Of a DNA stretch of 47,516 bases, positions 26,501-34,795 are shown in pieces (positions within the stretch are counted from its first letter, which is position 1; each line of letters opens with the position of its first letter). The position numbers were made by a program, and so were the translations under genes. The DNA comes from Spartobacteria bacterium (GTDB taxonomy: Bacteria; Verrucomicrobiota; Kiritimatiellia; RZYC01). The stretch spans positions 1 to 47,516 of the forward strand of contig RZZM01000004.1 of NCBI GenBank assembly GCA_009929845.1. The letters are read 5' to 3'. The notes under the pieces were generated by a model. That model did no database searches. It was not told where the DNA came from and saw only the letters and a list, made by a program, of their open reading frames with translations.

Positions 26501-29315
26501 CGTAGGAGAACGCCACGCGGGCCTCGGCGCGCGCCACGGCGGCGGTGACGCGTCCGCGCGCATCGTATTCCACCGAATTGGTGACGCCGTCAGGATCCAC
26601 CAGAGCCGCGGTCCGCCCGGATGCGTCGTAGGCGCGCGTCCAGACGGCTCCTTCGGGGGTGGTGACGGCGGCCAGCCAGCCGTTGACGGGTTCGTAGGTG
26701 TATGCGGTGGTCGCGCCGTCGGGCCGGACCCGTTCCACCAGGCGCCGCAGGCTGTCGTAGGTGTTGCTGAACACCCCGGCGTCCGAGGTGGCGAAGGTTT
26801 CCGGCAGGCCGTCCGCCGTGTAAGTGCGGGTGGCCACGCCGCCCGCCGGATTGGTGACCGCCAGGGGCTGGCCGAGGGCGTTGCGGGCAATGCACCAGGT
26901 GGACGTGCCCGGGGTGGTGATCTCCGCGAGGCCGCCGCGCGCATCGTAGCCGTAGGCCCACGATGCGCCGTCCTCCAGGGTGAGGATTTCCAGTCGGCCC
27001 AACAGATCGTACGAATAGCGCCGCGCGCCGCCCGCCGGATTCGTCACGGCGGCCAGGAGGCCTTCCGGCGTATAGCCATAGCGCCATGTGCGGCCGCCCC
27101 GGTCGGTATAGGCCGAAAGCCGACCATTGTCGTAGGCGCGCGCATCCGCCCCGGCGCCCGGCAGCTCCACGGACACCAGCCGGCCGTCGGCATACGACCA
27201 CGCCGTGGTGCGCGCCAGCGAATCGACGGTTTGCGTCACCACGCCGTTCGGGTCGCGCCATGCCTGGACCGCGAACCCCGTCGAGTCCACCCGGCCCGTC
27301 ACCAGTCCCTGCGCGTTGCGCTGAATCTCGACGCTGCCGTAACCGGCGCGCGCAACCGTCGCGGGTCGGCCGCTCGCATCGTAGGTGGCCATGCGCCGCA
27401 CCCGTCCGCGCTGTTCATTCGTGACGCTACCGAGGGCGTCGCGATGGAATTCGTTCGTGATTCCGCCCGTTGCGGATCGAGCGATCCATCCCATGGGGTC
27501 GTATTCGAATCTCGTCGCCTCGGCAAACGACGGCGCATTCGTCGCGATGCGGTCCATCAGATCATACGTATAGACCTTCTCCGCCCCGGTCGGCCCAACC
27601 GCCCGCGTCAGGTTGCCGTTGGCATCGTATTCATAGGTCCAGGCGTCGTCCGCGTCGTTGCTGACGGACAGCAGGCGGCCGGCCGGGTCGTAGTCATAGG
27701 CCTGCCATGTGCCGTCGGGATAGGTGATCGAGGCCAGCCGTCCGAGATGGTCATACGTGAACAGGTTAGTGCCGCCGCCGACCGTGGTAGCGCTTTCCGG
27801 CAAGGCGTTGGTCGTGTAGGTCCATCGGGATATCCCGCCCGCCGGACTGACCCGCCGCAACAGATTGCCCCGCGCGTCATATTCGAAAGTCCAGAGCCCG
27901 CCCGCTCGATCCACGCGCCCCGTCACGTTGCCGCGACCGTCGCGTTCAAACATCTCCGATGTCCCGTCCGGATAGCGCCGCGCCGCCAGGTCCCGGAACA
28001 CGAACTCCACCGCCTCCAGCGTGATGGGATTCACTACCGTCTGCGTCGTGACGCCATATTCGAATGTCATCGCGTCGCCTGACGGATTCGTGATCGCCGT
28101 CGTGAGCCGCGTCTCCGGGTCGAACCCGAACGAGGTCACGCCGCCCGAGCGGTCCGTTACCGATTCCGCCTGCAGATTGTCGTTGCGCACGAAAACCGTC
28201 TGCCCGCCGGCGGAATCCGTGACATCGGACGGGGGAAGATGGCGGGCGGCGCTGGCGTAGCGATTGGTCGTGCTGTCCGGCCACGTCACCGCCAGTTCGT
28301 GCGTATTCGTGTCGTAGAGATAATCCACCCGGTTGGAATAGGCGTCCTCCTGGAAGGCCACGGCGGCCATTTCGTAGGGATCCTCGGCGTAGAACATCAG
28401 CGCGGTCCAGGCGTTTTGCCAGGGCGTGTTGCCGACCGGCCGCGTATGCGCCGCAATCAGGTCGATGTCCCGCCCGCCATACTGGTCCATCGTCCATGTG
28501 TAGTCGAAACGGTTAGTTCGACCAACGGCATCCATGACAAATCGCAGACAGTCGTTCGTGGCGTTGTCCGGCGCGTCCTCCTCGTAGACGAGTTGCGCCG
28601 AGCGACCGGTGTGGTCGGTCACGTTCGTGATGCCCTGCGGCCCGTATTCGATGTCCAGCCGTCGCCCGTCGCCATCCTCGAGCCCCACCGGCCGCCATCC
28701 GTTGCCGGCCGGATCATATTCATACCCCACATGGTTCCCGTTACGGTCGGTGACGGCTGCCACGCGCCAGTTATTGTTCGTAAACCGATGGAAGATGGTC
28801 ACCTTCCCCGGCCCCGGATTCAGCAGATACAGCCAGTTCGTGTCCCCCTTGAGCTGGTAGTCTTTCGGCGATCCCGAACTCGCGACCCCGAATGTGTTCG
28901 TATCGACCAGCGAAAAGGAATCGTCCGGGTTCTGTCTGAACGCCACCGCCTCACCGTCGGCGAGTTCGAATTGGTAATAGTTCGTGCCGGACATTTTGTT
29001 CACGCTCAACATGCGGCGGAATGACCAGCCCCACTTGCCCCATGACGGCAGGTCGCCCACAGGCATCGCGCTGGCGCGGTTCGATCGGTAATCAAGGTGG
29101 AATCCCAGTCCCATGGGCCCGCCCAGTTCCAGCAGCGGCAGGCTGAAATAGTATCCGCCCGCGTTGGCGTCCACCGGGTCCGTCTTCTCCGCCGCCCAGA
29201 TTCGGCTCCACGCCAGGTTCTGCGGCGGCCACAGCGACGACGCCTGGCCGCGCCCCGCCCCCAATAACATGCCTCCCGCCACCGCTGCGCCTATCACCCA
29301 TATTCTCTTTATCAT
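23571..29315 (-). CDS. Giant secreted Rhs/YD-repeat protein with coiled-coil tail
   Basis: From ATG 29315 (perfect AAGGAGGT upstream) the protein has 1914 residues. It has a signal peptide ending GRGQA. An Rhs N-terminal module follows (GGYYFSLPLLELGGPMGLGF), then roughly 1300 residues of YD repeats ('Y.YD..GR/N'), which build a hollow beta-cocoon in related proteins. The core stops at YDPFGQIVAES without the usual 'RYYDP..GRF' end. No toxin domain follows; instead residues ~1500-1780 form a highly charged coiled coil. The last ~60 residues carry NTPVNAGELWM and NTPVNAGEIWM. A surface, adhesive or cell-contact role is inferred. Codon use is strongly GC-biased, which opens a 1496-codon antisense frame. 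Confidence 0.88.
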   Translation of the reverse strand: MIKRIWVIGAAVAGGMLLGAGRGQASSLWPPQNLAWSRIWAAEKTDPVDANAGGYYFSLPLLELGGPMGLGFHLDYRSNRASAMPVGDLPSWGKWGWSFRRMLSVNKMSGTNYYQFELADGEAVAFRQNPDDSFSLVDTNTFGVASSGSPKDYQLKGDTNWLYLLNPGPGKVTIFHRFTNNNWRVAAVTDRNGNHVGYEYDPAGNGWRPVGLEDGDGRRLDIEYGPQGITNVTDHTGRSAQLVYEEDAPDNATNDCLRFVMDAVGRTNRFDYTWTMDQYGGRDIDLIAAHTRPVGNTPWQNAWTALMFYAEDPYEMAAVAFQEDAYSNRVDYLYDTNTHELAVTWPDSTTNRYASAARHLPPSDVTDSAGGQTVFVRNDNLQAESVTDRSGGVTSFGFDPETRLTTAITNPSGDAMTFEYGVTTQTVVNPITLEAVEFVFRDLAARRYPDGTSEMFERDGRGNVTGRVDRAGGLWTFEYDARGNLLRRVSPAGGISRWTYTTNALPESATTVGGGTNLFTYDHLGRLASITYPDGTWQAYDYDPAGRLLSVSNDADDAWTYEYDANGNLTRAVGPTGAEKVYTYDLMDRIATNAPSFAEATRFEYDPMGWIARSATGGITNEFHRDALGSVTNEQRGRVRRMATYDASGRPATVARAGYGSVEIQRNAQGLVTGRVDSTGFAVQAWRDPNGVVTQTVDSLARTTAWSYADGRLVSVELPGAGADARAYDNGRLSAYTDRGGRTWRYGYTPEGLLAAVTNPAGGARRYSYDLLGRLEILTLEDGASWAYGYDARGGLAEITTPGTSTWCIARNALGQPLAVTNPAGGVATRTYTADGLPETFATSDAGVFSNTYDSLRRLVERVRPDGATTAYTYEPVNGWLAAVTTPEGAVWTRAYDASGRTAALVDPDGVTNSVEYDARGRVTAAVARAEARVAFSYDAAGRLIQTAGPDGTGRQITYDDLNRPVVVSLGGITNRFEYDAAGRLSALSNSLLGTERCWRDARGAVTSRVDAAGNATRYERDAVGRAVEIEPPAGPLIQLDYDADGALVRVELPGGIVETYDVDELGGLAGWTDANGGTWTVERSPMGRLEATVDPLHRTNRFIYNTNGWLAGIEFSDGASRAYQYNLDGAVTAEVYAAAAGGGAEETLTWVYDELGTLVAADGLALAHDAMGRVVETVCHGVTNGTAYDAAGRLAELDYGGIMTVTYQVEPATARITNQFDSLTGTQITYEYDGQGRLTGIRRSNGQNAAFTRGADGSVTRIADGTVLDLEYAYDANGRITSVGGTWPLEAGPNLAAETNAWTYDAAGQISSAGYAYNDRGQATATPGRTIAWLDDRPAAMDGMTLSYSGLDHLLELEGSATPTKLYYNLGLGDVPVRENNRLYVWSPAGRLLYFVDLNNGNAVYFYHPDANGSMLAISDGSGTVVQAYAYDPFGQIVAESGGLNQPFTSGGEHGFLRMDAFVGTAPLGKRDDDGKDDLFVKGKHARDGGTGDALWTDEAEIDRFIANYDALIAGEEAKIKALDEKMKNISNRISDARTYGNNPFYWTAGLILAVVDDENYWPDNAWHNYDEARRQRAFVMNRVREFEREKRKWQARKDALHPKQTPIVTAKTREIDRKIGSRQDLIGRARTELRARDKEIQEEEDKLRQLKLLNKYSIPYVTDGMDKKLEDARVERIMNLQSIRNDYRRQIDRLEGEIEELEEEKLMEQAETAIAEAQLMDDFLKAAAPVIAEKVKNEGGSHRRGWVKGLKIRDELRALIPEEYQAVYDELDEIQQATTKRVEAEKPAAPALPLLNENELPDPVAVPPPKTEGNSATIEDTFVDVPAFSPAGFDEKAAAALNQIMPDPEAMLEAARNTPVNAGELWMESQLRKAEFGYDPWEIDPNVLKHSMENTPVNAGEIWMDQLMNKSK

Positions 29316-29587
29316 GGCTACCTCCTTGGGGGACACGCTTCTTCCGCGCCCGCCCGCTCTATTACCAGTTGACGACAGCTTAGAAAAAGGGGAAAGCCGC
29401 TGTCTATCCGTGAAAACCCGTATATCGGGTCATGAATCATGTGCCACGTTTTGGCACGGCCTGAAAGACCGGGACGTTGCCCGAGGCTACGGTGAGTCCG
29501 CCCCGTTGGGGCTGAGAACCGGAGAGACGATGGAGTTCCAGGTTCAGAAAGCCTTACCTCATGGAATGTAAAGTGACACAGGGATTC

Positions 29588-29708
29588 GGAGGGCCCGGGG
29601 GCGCCGCGGGTTCTTTGAAGGTAGACGGGGCACGGGTACAGGCCGGCTCGATAGGAATCTCGCCCTCCAGGGGTCATGTTTGTACAGCAAACCTGGAGGG
29701 CGGGCTTG
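29588..29708. repeat. Dispersed GC-rich repeat, third copy
   Basis: This copy matches the unit at 1-174 in the same orientation, including an exact run from ggggcacgggtacaggccgg to ctcgataggaatctcgccc. It contains a clean hairpin: CCTCCAGG and CCTGGAGG around a ~20-bp loop. The rest of the 450-bp gap (29316-29764) between the Rhs-like gene and the acetyltransferase has no gene. Confidence 0.8.
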
Positions 29709-29764
29709 TCCGGCGTAGTCCCCGCGAGCGGGAGCTGAATCTGGTCAACGGACCTCTTCCCCCC

Positions 29765-30622
29765 CTATCCCAATTCAAAGGTTGTGACGCCGAAAATGTT
29801 CTGCAGGGGGATATCGGGGGCGGCTTTGTTATACATGCGCGCGGTGCCGAACACGCGACGCATGGCATGGTCTGCGACGAGTCGCATGGCCGCGTCATTC
29901 GGTTCCGGCGCATCCAGGAACACTGGCGCGCCTTCCTGCACATCGTTTTGGAGGGCGATGAAAAGTTGTTTCGCTATTTCCGGACGGTTTGCGAAGAGGG
30001 GGCCCACTTTATATCCGCGCAGGCAGGCGCGGATCATGCCGTAGCCCTGGATGCCGTCGTGGTCGGCCCAGACCAGGCACCGCGCATCCGGCAAGGCGAC
30101 CCAGGCGCGGAGAAAGCGTGGTCGCGGCACGGGAAAGTGACGGTCGTCATAGGCGCGCAGCGCGTCAAACGGCACATGGCCCACCGATTTGATGCAGGCA
30201 TGGGCGTGCGGGGTTCTTCGCGCGGTTCCCTCGAAACGAATGTTGTGATAGGCCAGTTTGAAGCCATACGTTTCGTAATTCTTCACTTTATTCTCAACCC
30301 CGTCGACCCCGATGTTGCGGGGTCCGAGATAGGTCATGGCGGTTTGTCCAAGGGCCAGTCCCACACGATGCCCGCGATAATCCGGACGCACAATATAGAA
30401 CCCTATAAACCCGAACGTCGCATCGTAGGCGACCGCGGAAATGGCGCCGATGACCTCGTCGCCGTCGTAGGCCATGAAGTATCCATCCGGGTCGGTCTGG
30501 TAGAAACAGCCCGCGTCATGCAGTCCGGGGTTCCACCCCTCGGAGGCGGCCCAGTCGACCATCTGCTGCATTTCTTCACGGTTCACATTCCTGATGAGCG
30601 GGTCCCTGCAGTTTTTTGTCAT
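29765..30622 (-). CDS. GNAT acetyltransferase (two-domain)
   Basis: From ATG 30622 the product has 285 residues. The N-terminal GNAT domain has the acetyl-CoA-binding turn YIVRPDYRGHRVGLALGQTA (R/Q-x-x-G-x-A type) and a G-F/Y-K-L end. A C-terminal domain of ~140 residues, with CLVWADHDGIQGYGMIRACL and KVGPLFANRPEIAKQLF, fits the YitH-like second GNAT-related domain. Transfer of an acetyl group to an amine is the expected reaction; the substrate is unknown. An AGGGGA inside the end of the hydrolase gene fits this start, which lies two bases after that stop, so the two form an operon. Confidence 0.82.
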   Translation of the reverse strand: MTKNCRDPLIRNVNREEMQQMVDWAASEGWNPGLHDAGCFYQTDPDGYFMAYDGDEVIGAISAVAYDATFGFIGFYIVRPDYRGHRVGLALGQTAMTYLGPRNIGVDGVENKVKNYETYGFKLAYHNIRFEGTARRTPHAHACIKSVGHVPFDALRAYDDRHFPVPRPRFLRAWVALPDARCLVWADHDGIQGYGMIRACLRGYKVGPLFANRPEIAKQLFIALQNDVQEGAPVFLDAPEPNDAAMRLVADHAMRRVFGTARMYNKAAPDIPLQNIFGVTTFELG

Positions 30623-30624
30623 GG

Positions 30625-31476
30625 CTATCCCCTTTTTTCGCACACGGACTTCAACCAGGTATACATGTACCGCGCCGTCTGTTTTTCCTGACCATGAAAG
30701 CCATGATCCGCGCCCGGTATCGTATGAAAAGTGAAATGCGCGGAGCTGGATTTGTTTTTGAGGATGTCGCCCATCTTCTCAACCGGAATACAGGCATACT
30801 CCTCTTCGCTGCCGAACAGCACCAGCGTCGGGGCCGTGACCCGGCTGAAGTGCGTCAACGGTCCGGCGTAATTAAAAATCTTTGATTCCAGCTTCGTCGG
30901 ATCGGCGACGCTGAGAAAACGCTTTGCGGTAAAACCGAGGCACTCCGCGGGCAGGAGGGTATCTCCCTTACGCTCCCGGACCAGCGCATGGGCCTTTTTC
31001 AGCCAGTAATCGGCCCGTTTGCCGATATCCCGGCGCCAGATGGCGTAATCATCTCCCGGCGCCAGGTCGATAAGGGCGCACACCCGCTTATCCTGGCGCA
31101 TGGCCTGGTAGTAGGTAATCTTCTGGCAGCCCGTGCTGTGCCCGATCAGCGCAAACCGTTTGTAGCCCCTCGAGGCCCCGAAGTTCAGGACGGTTTCAAT
31201 ATCCGCCAGGCAATCCGTAAAGCGCTCATAGGCGACCGCGCCCTCCGCGCCCCGTGTATTGAACGAGAGCAAATCGTACCCCTGCCCGACACAGTGGCGC
31301 ATCAGTTCCTTTTTCAGCTTGGATCGGTAGAAATTACTGTGCATCCCGTGTACATATACCAGCAGGGTCGTGTTTAAATCCAGCTCATGCCGCCAAAACC
31401 CATCCAGTACCGCTTCCTGCCCTTTGATCGGCAATCCCAGCAACGTTCCGTTCACCTGCATTTTCCTGGGTGTCAT
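30625..31476 (-). CDS. Alpha/beta hydrolase
   Basis: The 283-residue serine hydrolase has LLVYVHGMHSNF as the oxyanion-hole strand, the nucleophile elbow GHSTG, an acidic residue in APTLVLFGSEEEY and the catalytic His in IPGADHGFHGQE. The set is complete. Lipase/esterase or peptidase activity cannot be separated from the sequence. An AGGAGA sits upstream of ATG 31476. It is the first gene of a two-gene minus-strand operon with the acetyltransferase. Confidence 0.85.
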   Translation of the reverse strand: MTPRKMQVNGTLLGLPIKGQEAVLDGFWRHELDLNTTLLVYVHGMHSNFYRSKLKKELMRHCVGQGYDLLSFNTRGAEGAVAYERFTDCLADIETVLNFGASRGYKRFALIGHSTGCQKITYYQAMRQDKRVCALIDLAPGDDYAIWRRDIGKRADYWLKKAHALVRERKGDTLLPAECLGFTAKRFLSVADPTKLESKIFNYAGPLTHFSRVTAPTLVLFGSEEEYACIPVEKMGDILKNKSSSAHFTFHTIPGADHGFHGQEKQTARYMYTWLKSVCEKRG

Positions 31477-31572
31477 GTCTGATCTCCTGTTAAATTAACA
31501 CGAATCAAACGTAGCATGGCACATGGCGGCTGGAAACGCAATCCTGCGAAGAAAAAAGCATCATAAATTCCC

Positions 31573-31601
31573 TTGCGGGATAAATACACATCTCATACAA
31601 T
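31573..31601 (+). promoter_or_regulatory. Candidate promoter of the lipoprotein gene
   Basis: TTGCGG (31573-31578) and TACAAT (31596-31601) are 17 bp apart. This would give a ~100-nt leader before ATG 31709. Nothing else was recognised in the 31477-31708 gap. Confidence 0.4.
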
Positions 31602-31708
31602 ACTAAAAAGACCGGTGTCTCTGAATATCTGGACTGGAACAAGCCGATGGTGAATGTGGTGTCGTGTGGGTTGCTCCATTCAGAAGAAAACCAGGAAAGG
31701 GTCTTGTT

Positions 31709-32179
31709 ATGCGTATTGTAATCATTAGCCTGCTGGGTGTGTTGCTGCTCAGTGGATGCGGAGGTACGGCGACCTCCTTCAAAGAAAGTGACATTGTTGT
31801 CCTTACCAGCGAGAGTGTCCCCCCGAATTTTCAGGGTGACGGGGAACGTATCACCAAATTATCGACGCTGATTATGCAGGAGATGTTCCAAAAGATGCAG
31901 ATCGCCCCCATTGTCAAGACGCTCCCCTGGACAGAGGCCTACCAGCAAACGATGGATGAACAAAACACGGCGCTGTATGCCGTGGTACAGACCGGCGCGC
32001 GCCGCGGACAGTTCAAATGGGTTGGCCCCCTGCTGATCGAAGACGGCACGGAGTTCTTCATTGCCTTCAACAAGCGGACTCCGGCCGAATCCGTCGATGT
32101 CTGGAGCCAGGCGCTCAACGATATCAAGAAAGACGGTACCTACCGCCGGATCATCACGGAGTTCAATCGGAACCAGTAA
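31709..32179 (+). CDS. Truncated solute-binding-type lipoprotein
   Basis: This 156-residue lipoprotein has the lipobox LLLSGC (Cys17). The mature part resembles SBP_bac_3 amino-acid-binding proteins but is much shorter than their ~220-250 residues. It keeps the first half-lobe (IVVLTSESVPPNFQ, MQEMFQKMQIAPIVKTLPW, ALYAVVQTGARRGQFKWVG). It then jumps to the closing half-lobe (EFFIAFNKRTP, WSQALNDIKKDGTYRRII). The segment that would form the second lobe is missing. The frame is intact, so it may be a functional one-lobe protein or a decaying gene. It converges on the LsrG-like gene with an 8-bp gap. Confidence 0.75.
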   Translation: MRIVIISLLGVLLLSGCGGTATSFKESDIVVLTSESVPPNFQGDGERITKLSTLIMQEMFQKMQIAPIVKTLPWTEAYQQTMDEQNTALYAVVQTGARRGQFKWVGPLLIEDGTEFFIAFNKRTPAESVDVWSQALNDIKKDGTYRRIITEFNRNQ

Positions 32180-32187
32180 AGGGTGTC

Positions 32188-32481
32188 TCAAGCCGGATAC
32201 AGCCCGTTGAATTTCTCGCCGCGCCGCGGCTTAGCCATCCAGCCGGCCACCGTGTCCCGCCACGCCTGGTAATGGCGCGTTTCCTTGTGCGCCGCCGCGG
32301 CCGCTTCGTCGGCATAGGCCTCGTACAAGACAACGTACTCAGGCTCCTCCGCCGAGCGCAGGATGTCGAACCGCCGGTTTCCCGGCTCCTGCGTCGATTG
32401 TTCATGATTCAGCCGACAGGCTTCGATGAATTCATCGACGTGCTCCTTCTTCACCCATACATGCACCAATGTCACATACAT
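32188..32481 (-). CDS. LsrG-like antibiotic-biosynthesis-monooxygenase-fold protein
   Basis: This 97-residue protein has the small dimeric ABM fold. MYVTLVHVWVKKEHVDEFIE, then NHEQSTQEPGNRRFDILRS, YVVLYEAYADEAAAAAHK and HYQAW follow the pattern of LsrG, which processes phospho-AI-2, and of quinol monooxygenases such as YgiN. The catalytic His (AHKET..H) is present. No lsr operon is nearby, so a role in autoinducer turnover is not supported by context. GGGAGAAG precedes the ATG. A 110-bp gap with no visible feature separates it from the glycosyltransferase gene upstream. Confidence 0.85.
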   Translation of the reverse strand: MYVTLVHVWVKKEHVDEFIEACRLNHEQSTQEPGNRRFDILRSAEEPEYVVLYEAYADEAAAAAHKETRHYQAWRDTVAGWMAKPRRGEKFNGLYPA

Positions 32482-32592
32482 CGCTCTTCTCCCTGGTTAT
32501 ATATCATGACTCCAAGCCACACTGTATTGACAGCGACATGGTAACCAAACATCTCCGGAAAAATCAAGGAGGATGAGGCTGCAATTGCATCG

Positions 32593-33624
32593 TTACCCTG
32601 GGCTCCAATCACGTTGCAGCATGGCCAGGGCCTGTTCCTGCACCTGGGCGGGGGGGAGGTTGTGCATGGCCTGCAGGCAGGCGGGGCAGGTCCGGTTGCG
32701 ACAGGGGCGGCAGGGGGTCGGGTCGGCCTGAATGATACGGTTCCGGTTGCCGTAGGGGCCGGTGCGAACGGGATCGGTCGGCCCGAACAGGGCCAGGACC
32801 GGTGTTCCGCAGGCCGCGGCCATGTGCATGGGGCCGGAGTCCACCGTAATGAGGAGGTCCATTTCCTGCAGCAGGCTGCCCAGTTCCACGAGTGAGGTTT
32901 TACCGGATGTGTCGATGGCGCCCTCCACGCCCTGGGCCATCTGCGCACAAGGGGCCTGGTCGCCGGGGCCGCCCACGATATAAAAAACGGCGTTCGGGCA
33001 TTGCGCGCGCAGTCCGTTGGCCAGGGTGATGAAATGCTCGATGGGCCAGTTTTTGGTGGGCCAGCGCGAGCGCGGCAGCAGGGCAATGCGCGGATGCCCC
33101 GTCTCCAGCGGGCGGCGGGGAAAGGAGACCGGAAAGGAGACGTCATCGACGGGCAGGCCCAAATGCCGGACGATATCGAGGGCTTCTTCAACGGCGTGTC
33201 GGTTCTTGTTTCGCGCGCCGGCCACTTCGTCATAGAAGAGCGCGGCGCCCTCGCGATAGTAGGAGGGGCCGATTTTTTTATGGCCGCGTATGCCGGCGGT
33301 GATCATGGCGCTTTTGAACAGGCCCTGTAGATCGATCACCAGGTCGTACCGTGAGTGTCGCAGCTCCCGCATGAACGGAAGATACTGGCGGAAGACATTT
33401 CGTCGCGGGTAGGTGAATACGCGGTCGACCATCGGAAAGCATTCCACCAACGCCTGGTATTCGGGCTGGGTGACCCAGTCCAGACGCGCCTGCAGGTGTT
33501 TTTTGAGCAGGGCGGCGGTGGGCAGCGCATGGAAAAGGTCACCGAGTGAACTCAGCTTAACCAGTACGATGGCGGGGGGGGGCCGCCCTGTGATATCGCT
33601 CGTCATAGGGTTGTGTTCAGCCAT
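32593..33624 (-). CDS. Glycosyltransferase family 9 (heptosyltransferase-like)
   Basis: The 343-residue GT9 protein has a first Rossmann domain starting IVLVKLSSLGDLFHALP. The second Rossmann domain has IALLPRSRWPTKNWP, YIVGGPGDQAP and the nucleotide-sugar-binding loop TVDSGPMHMAAACGTP. A Cys-rich tail CRPCRNRTCPAC is usual in this family. These enzymes add heptose or a related sugar to lipopolysaccharide core. Its first codons overlap the ABC ATPase stop by 8 bp, so it belongs to the exporter operon and probably acts on the exported or accepting glycan. Confidence 0.9.
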   Translation of the reverse strand: MAEHNPMTSDITGRPPPAIVLVKLSSLGDLFHALPTAALLKKHLQARLDWVTQPEYQALVECFPMVDRVFTYPRRNVFRQYLPFMRELRHSRYDLVIDLQGLFKSAMITAGIRGHKKIGPSYYREGAALFYDEVAGARNKNRHAVEEALDIVRHLGLPVDDVSFPVSFPRRPLETGHPRIALLPRSRWPTKNWPIEHFITLANGLRAQCPNAVFYIVGGPGDQAPCAQMAQGVEGAIDTSGKTSLVELGSLLQEMDLLITVDSGPMHMAAACGTPVLALFGPTDPVRTGPYGNRNRIIQADPTPCRPCRNRTCPACLQAMHNLPPAQVQEQALAMLQRDWSPG

Positions 33625-34795
33625 GGCTCCATTGGCTGTTGATATGAAAAATGCCGAGAGTTTCGCCGGTATTCTTTACGCCGAACGGGTACCAATCCTC
33701 CCTTCGATGATATTGCGTCGCATGGTCCCAGGAGTGTACGGAGAGCGACAAAAAGAAGTTACCCTGCAGGAGGGGAAGCGGGTTGATGGTCAATCGAATG
33801 TGTCCTTCGCCTTCGATATAGGGAATATCATAGTGCTCGATCTGGGTATTGCTGCCGAACACATAGAAGCCATTGCCGGTTTTGAGGGAAAACCCGAACA
33901 CCGGTTTTTCGATGCGTTGGGAGGTTTTGTACCCGATGTCCACATGCATGGGCTTGCCGCTCTCAAACGAGCCGGCCTCGCGGTTCATGTCGTCCAGCAA
34001 CCGAACCTGGGTAAACTCGACCTCCCGGGTCCCGAATTCCTGGGTATAGAGGTAGCCGCCTTCCCCCATATAGGCGCGGATGTACTTGAGTATCACCTCG
34101 GCGGGGTCGCCGCGCGCCACGAGATCGCCATGATGAATCAGAAAGGTTTCGTCGCAGAATTCCTCGACGGTCTGGAGCGCGTGCGAGACAAACAGGAGGG
34201 TTTTCCCCTTGCGCTGGAAGTCCCGGATGCGGTCGAGGCACTTCAGTTGGAAGGCGATGTCGCCAACCGCCAGCACCTCGTCAATCAACAGGATATCGGG
34301 GTTCATCTCGACGGCCACGGCAAAGCCAAGGCGGACATACATGCCGCTCGAGTAGTGTTTGACCGGCATGTTCATGAAATCGTGCAATCCGGAAAAGGCG
34401 ACGATATGGTCCATGCGTTTGCGGATGTCCTCGCGGGGAATGCCCAAAATGGCCGCGTTGAGATAGACATTTTCGGTGCCGGTCAGGTCGGGATGGAATC
34501 CCGCCCCGAGTTCCAGCAGCGAGGATATCCGGCCATCGGTTTTCACGTATCCGGTGGTCGGGAAGATGGTTCCGGTGACCAGGCCCAGGAGGGAACTTTT
34601 CCCGGAGCCGTTGGGACCGATGACCCCCACGGTCTTGCCCTTGGGAATGTCGAACGAGACCTCTTTCAATGCCCAGAATGGTTCCGTCTTTTTACGGCAG
34701 AACGTGTTTTTCAGGGCGCCGAACAAGGTGGGGGGCGCCATGCCGCGTACCTTGTAGCATTTACCGAGATGTTGGGCTGTAATGGCACTTTTCAT
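33617..34795 (-). CDS. O-antigen-type ABC exporter ATPase with Wzt-like C-terminal domain
   Basis: This 392-residue ATPase powers export of a lipid-linked polysaccharide. Walker A GPNGSGKS is at 60-67, signature YSSGM at 148-152, Walker B ILLIDE at 168-173 and the H-loop is LFVSHALQTV. After residue ~250 a beta-rich domain (YDIPYIEGEGHIRLTINPLP, FFLSLSVHSWDHATQYHRRE) corresponds to the Wzt carbohydrate-binding domain, which recognises a chain-end modification. It overlaps the permease gene by 4 bp. Confidence 0.92.
   Translation of the reverse strand: MKSAITAQHLGKCYKVRGMAPPTLFGALKNTFCRKKTEPFWALKEVSFDIPKGKTVGVIGPNGSGKSSLLGLVTGTIFPTTGYVKTDGRISSLLELGAGFHPDLTGTENVYLNAAILGIPREDIRKRMDHIVAFSGLHDFMNMPVKHYSSGMYVRLGFAVAVEMNPDILLIDEVLAVGDIAFQLKCLDRIRDFQRKGKTLLFVSHALQTVEEFCDETFLIHHGDLVARGDPAEVILKYIRAYMGEGGYLYTQEFGTREVEFTQVRLLDDMNREAGSFESGKPMHVDIGYKTSQRIEKPVFGFSLKTGNGFYVFGSNTQIEHYDIPYIEGEGHIRLTINPLPLLQGNFFLSLSVHSWDHATQYHRREDWYPFGVKNTGETLGIFHINSQWSHG

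Noticed and set aside
23592-28082. A 1496-codon open frame on the plus strand opposite the Rhs-like gene
   Set aside because: It mirrors the GC-biased codons of the real minus-strand YD repeats; it has no recognisable domain or suitable start, and the opposite strand has clear repeat motifs and a perfect ribosome-binding site.
29561-30691. A 376-codon plus-strand frame opposite the acetyltransferase
   Set aside because: It begins in a repeat and runs antisense to a GNAT gene with clear motifs.
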